From: Patagioenas fasciata
Taxonomy: Eukaryota > Chordata > Aves > Columbiformes > Columbidae
DNA length: 64,000 bases
Direction: 5' to 3'
Assembly (NCBI RefSeq): GCF_037038585.1
Contig: NC_092521.1
Span: 149,820,605-149,884,604 of the forward strand
Shown here: positions 62,707 to 64,000 of the stretch, one piece after another
How the letters are laid out: each line of letters opens with the position of its first letter
Position numbering within the stretch: position 1 is the first letter of the stretch
Position numbers and translations under genes: made by a program
Notes under the pieces: generated by a model
The model's database searches: none
What the model was told of the DNA's origin: nothing
The model's input: the letters and a program-made list of their open reading frames with translations, nothing else

Positions 62707-63490
62707 CACATTTAAGAACAGAAAGCATTAACTGGTGCATCAGACTGATGGTCCATCCAGCCCTGAGTCTGTCTCCAACAGTGGCAGGAAGCAGTGCTAC
62801 CTGTAGAGAGCAAGTGAACCTGGTCATGTCCTGCAGCCTGTCCTCTCTGTACTCCCCCAGCATCCCCAACTGCTGGATTTGGATATTAGAGGCTCATCAC
62901 TGTCGAACTCTTCTGGTACCTCATTGTGGAACTATTGCCCACTCAGTTTTATGAAGTCCTCCTAGAGTTACTTGCCTGGCGGAGCTTAGTGTCACATACA
63001 TACTTGAGGACTTAGTCTCCCCTCTTCAGGTACTCACTGGTAGTGTTGAGTAAAGTCAATCCCACCATCAATCCCACAGCAGGGAGACCTTGCTGATGCC
63101 AGTTCTGCACCCTGAAAAGTGACTATTGAGCTTTATATTTTGCTTCATGTCCTACCTCCAGTTTTCAGTCTATAAGAGTCTTTCCTCCCATCCTGTGGCA
63201 AGTTAATTTATTTGATAACCTTTGGTCTGGAACCTCATCAAAAGCTTTTTCAGAGTTGGACTGTTCTATGTTTGCTGGGCCCACTCTGTCTTTACTGGTG
63301 ATCATGCGTTGTTCCCAACAGACCATGTTTATCCCTTTCTACAGTGACTTAATTTTTTTAGGCCCTGCTACCATTAGCAAGGATGGATGGCAAACTTTCT
63401 GGTCTGCAATTACCCAAATCCCTTCTAAAGGCCTTTTTGTGGCTAGGAGTTGCAATGCCAGATTGCCACCCCTCTGGCAGCCTGGTGCTT
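62707..63490 (-). mobile_element. Ancient CR1-like LINE remnant, antisense
   Basis: On the + strand the sequence opens TTAAGAACAG, then ACTGATGGTCCATCCAGCCC and CTCCAACAGTGGCAGG, which is the complement of an old amniote CR1 3' region. Further on GGAACCTCATCAAAAGC, then CAGACCATGTTTATCC and GTCTGCAATTACCCAAATCC correspond to the complement of its reverse-transcriptase region. No frame survives. It may be one element with an internal deletion or two pieces. Confidence 0.7.
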
Positions 63491-64000
63491 ACCACGCTGG
63501 GTTACCCTCCCCATCCCATGCGGCCCGAGGCTGAGGGGTGAGGACAGAGTGGAGCTTTACTCAGGAGTGGAAACTACCACCCAGAGAAATGTTAGGAACT
63601 CATTTTTTTTTTAACTTCAAAACACATTTGCTTGAGTTCTGAAGTGAGACTTTAAAAGCCAGTTATTCTTTTGTGCTCTTCCCTCCATAGACACAAGGCA
63701 TTTTACATGGCTTCTTATACAATGGTCTGCAAAACACAGAGAAGATGTGTAAAGATTAGGTGATGATACAATTTCTGTCACAGTTCTCATACCTGCTATT
63801 GATATATAATTGGTAATTGGTGGAATATTCCCTATGGTGTGACAGGAATATCTGCATGAGCAGTTTATTGGAGTAAAGGTGGGGAGAGAGACCATAATTC
63901 CACACTGAAATCATACAGATGAGGGTTCATCAGAATAAGTGAGCACAAAACTGAAGAACATAGCTAAATACAGACCCTTTGGGCAAGAGAAACACCACAA
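63491..64000. other. Intergenic DNA to the window edge
   Basis: AT-rich, nothing recognised. The next gene expected from human synteny (PIP4K2A, on the opposite strand) was not seen. Confidence 0.5.

Noticed and set aside
50220..64000. 3' end of PIP4K2A, expected from human synteny
   Set aside because: I looked for its exons on the minus strand and saw none; the gene probably lies beyond the window.

Overview
The window is nuclear DNA from a vertebrate, most likely a bird. Genes are split into exons by GT-AG introns. The repeats are CR1 LINEs with bird-type 3' tails, an avian-type endogenous-retrovirus LTR and small hAT-type MITEs, with no Alu, L1 or B-type SINEs. I cannot name the species.

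Two protein genes lie head to tail on the + strand. BMI1 (PCGF4, a Polycomb RING protein) enters from the left edge: eight coding exons from 78 to 3150 encode residues 39-326 with a split codon 38, and its start lies outside the window. Its 3' UTR runs to about 4980. SPAG6, an armadillo-repeat protein of the ciliary central apparatus, is complete in 11 coding exons from 15154 to 50219 (1527 nt, 508 residues). The BMI1-SPAG6 order matches the human locus as I know it. Each gene has one intron with a GC instead of a GT donor (1426-1515 in BMI1, 43487-44672 in SPAG6), and in both the reading frame requires it.

The 10-kb gap between the genes (about 4980-15000) is a series of CpG-rich blocks separated by AT-rich DNA. 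The block at 7790-8700 carries adjacent YY1-like and NRF1-like sites and may be the promoter of an unrecognised transcript. The SPAG6 promoter is a CpG island with a CRE and an RFX-type X-box about 50 bp before the ATG, as expected for a cilium gene.

The SPAG6 introns hold old CR1 copies (antisense at 25240-25960 and 33550-33690), a MIR-like SINE, other old amniote repeats, and a 192-bp hAT MITE with a perfect 8-bp target duplication (45218-45409). No gene was recognised downstream of SPAG6. That region holds a second MITE (53866-54056); a minus-strand solo LTR (56432-58717) with a 5-bp target duplication and two CR1 elements inserted into it, one keeping a 326-codon reverse-transcriptase ORF and a tail of ten perfect GTGATACT units; and an ancient antisense CR1 near 62700-63490.

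I did not find evidence of a new multi-gene system. The most useful observations are the two GC-AG introns, the nested LTR/CR1 insertion, the hairpin MITE pair, the ciliary promoter and the orphan CpG island.
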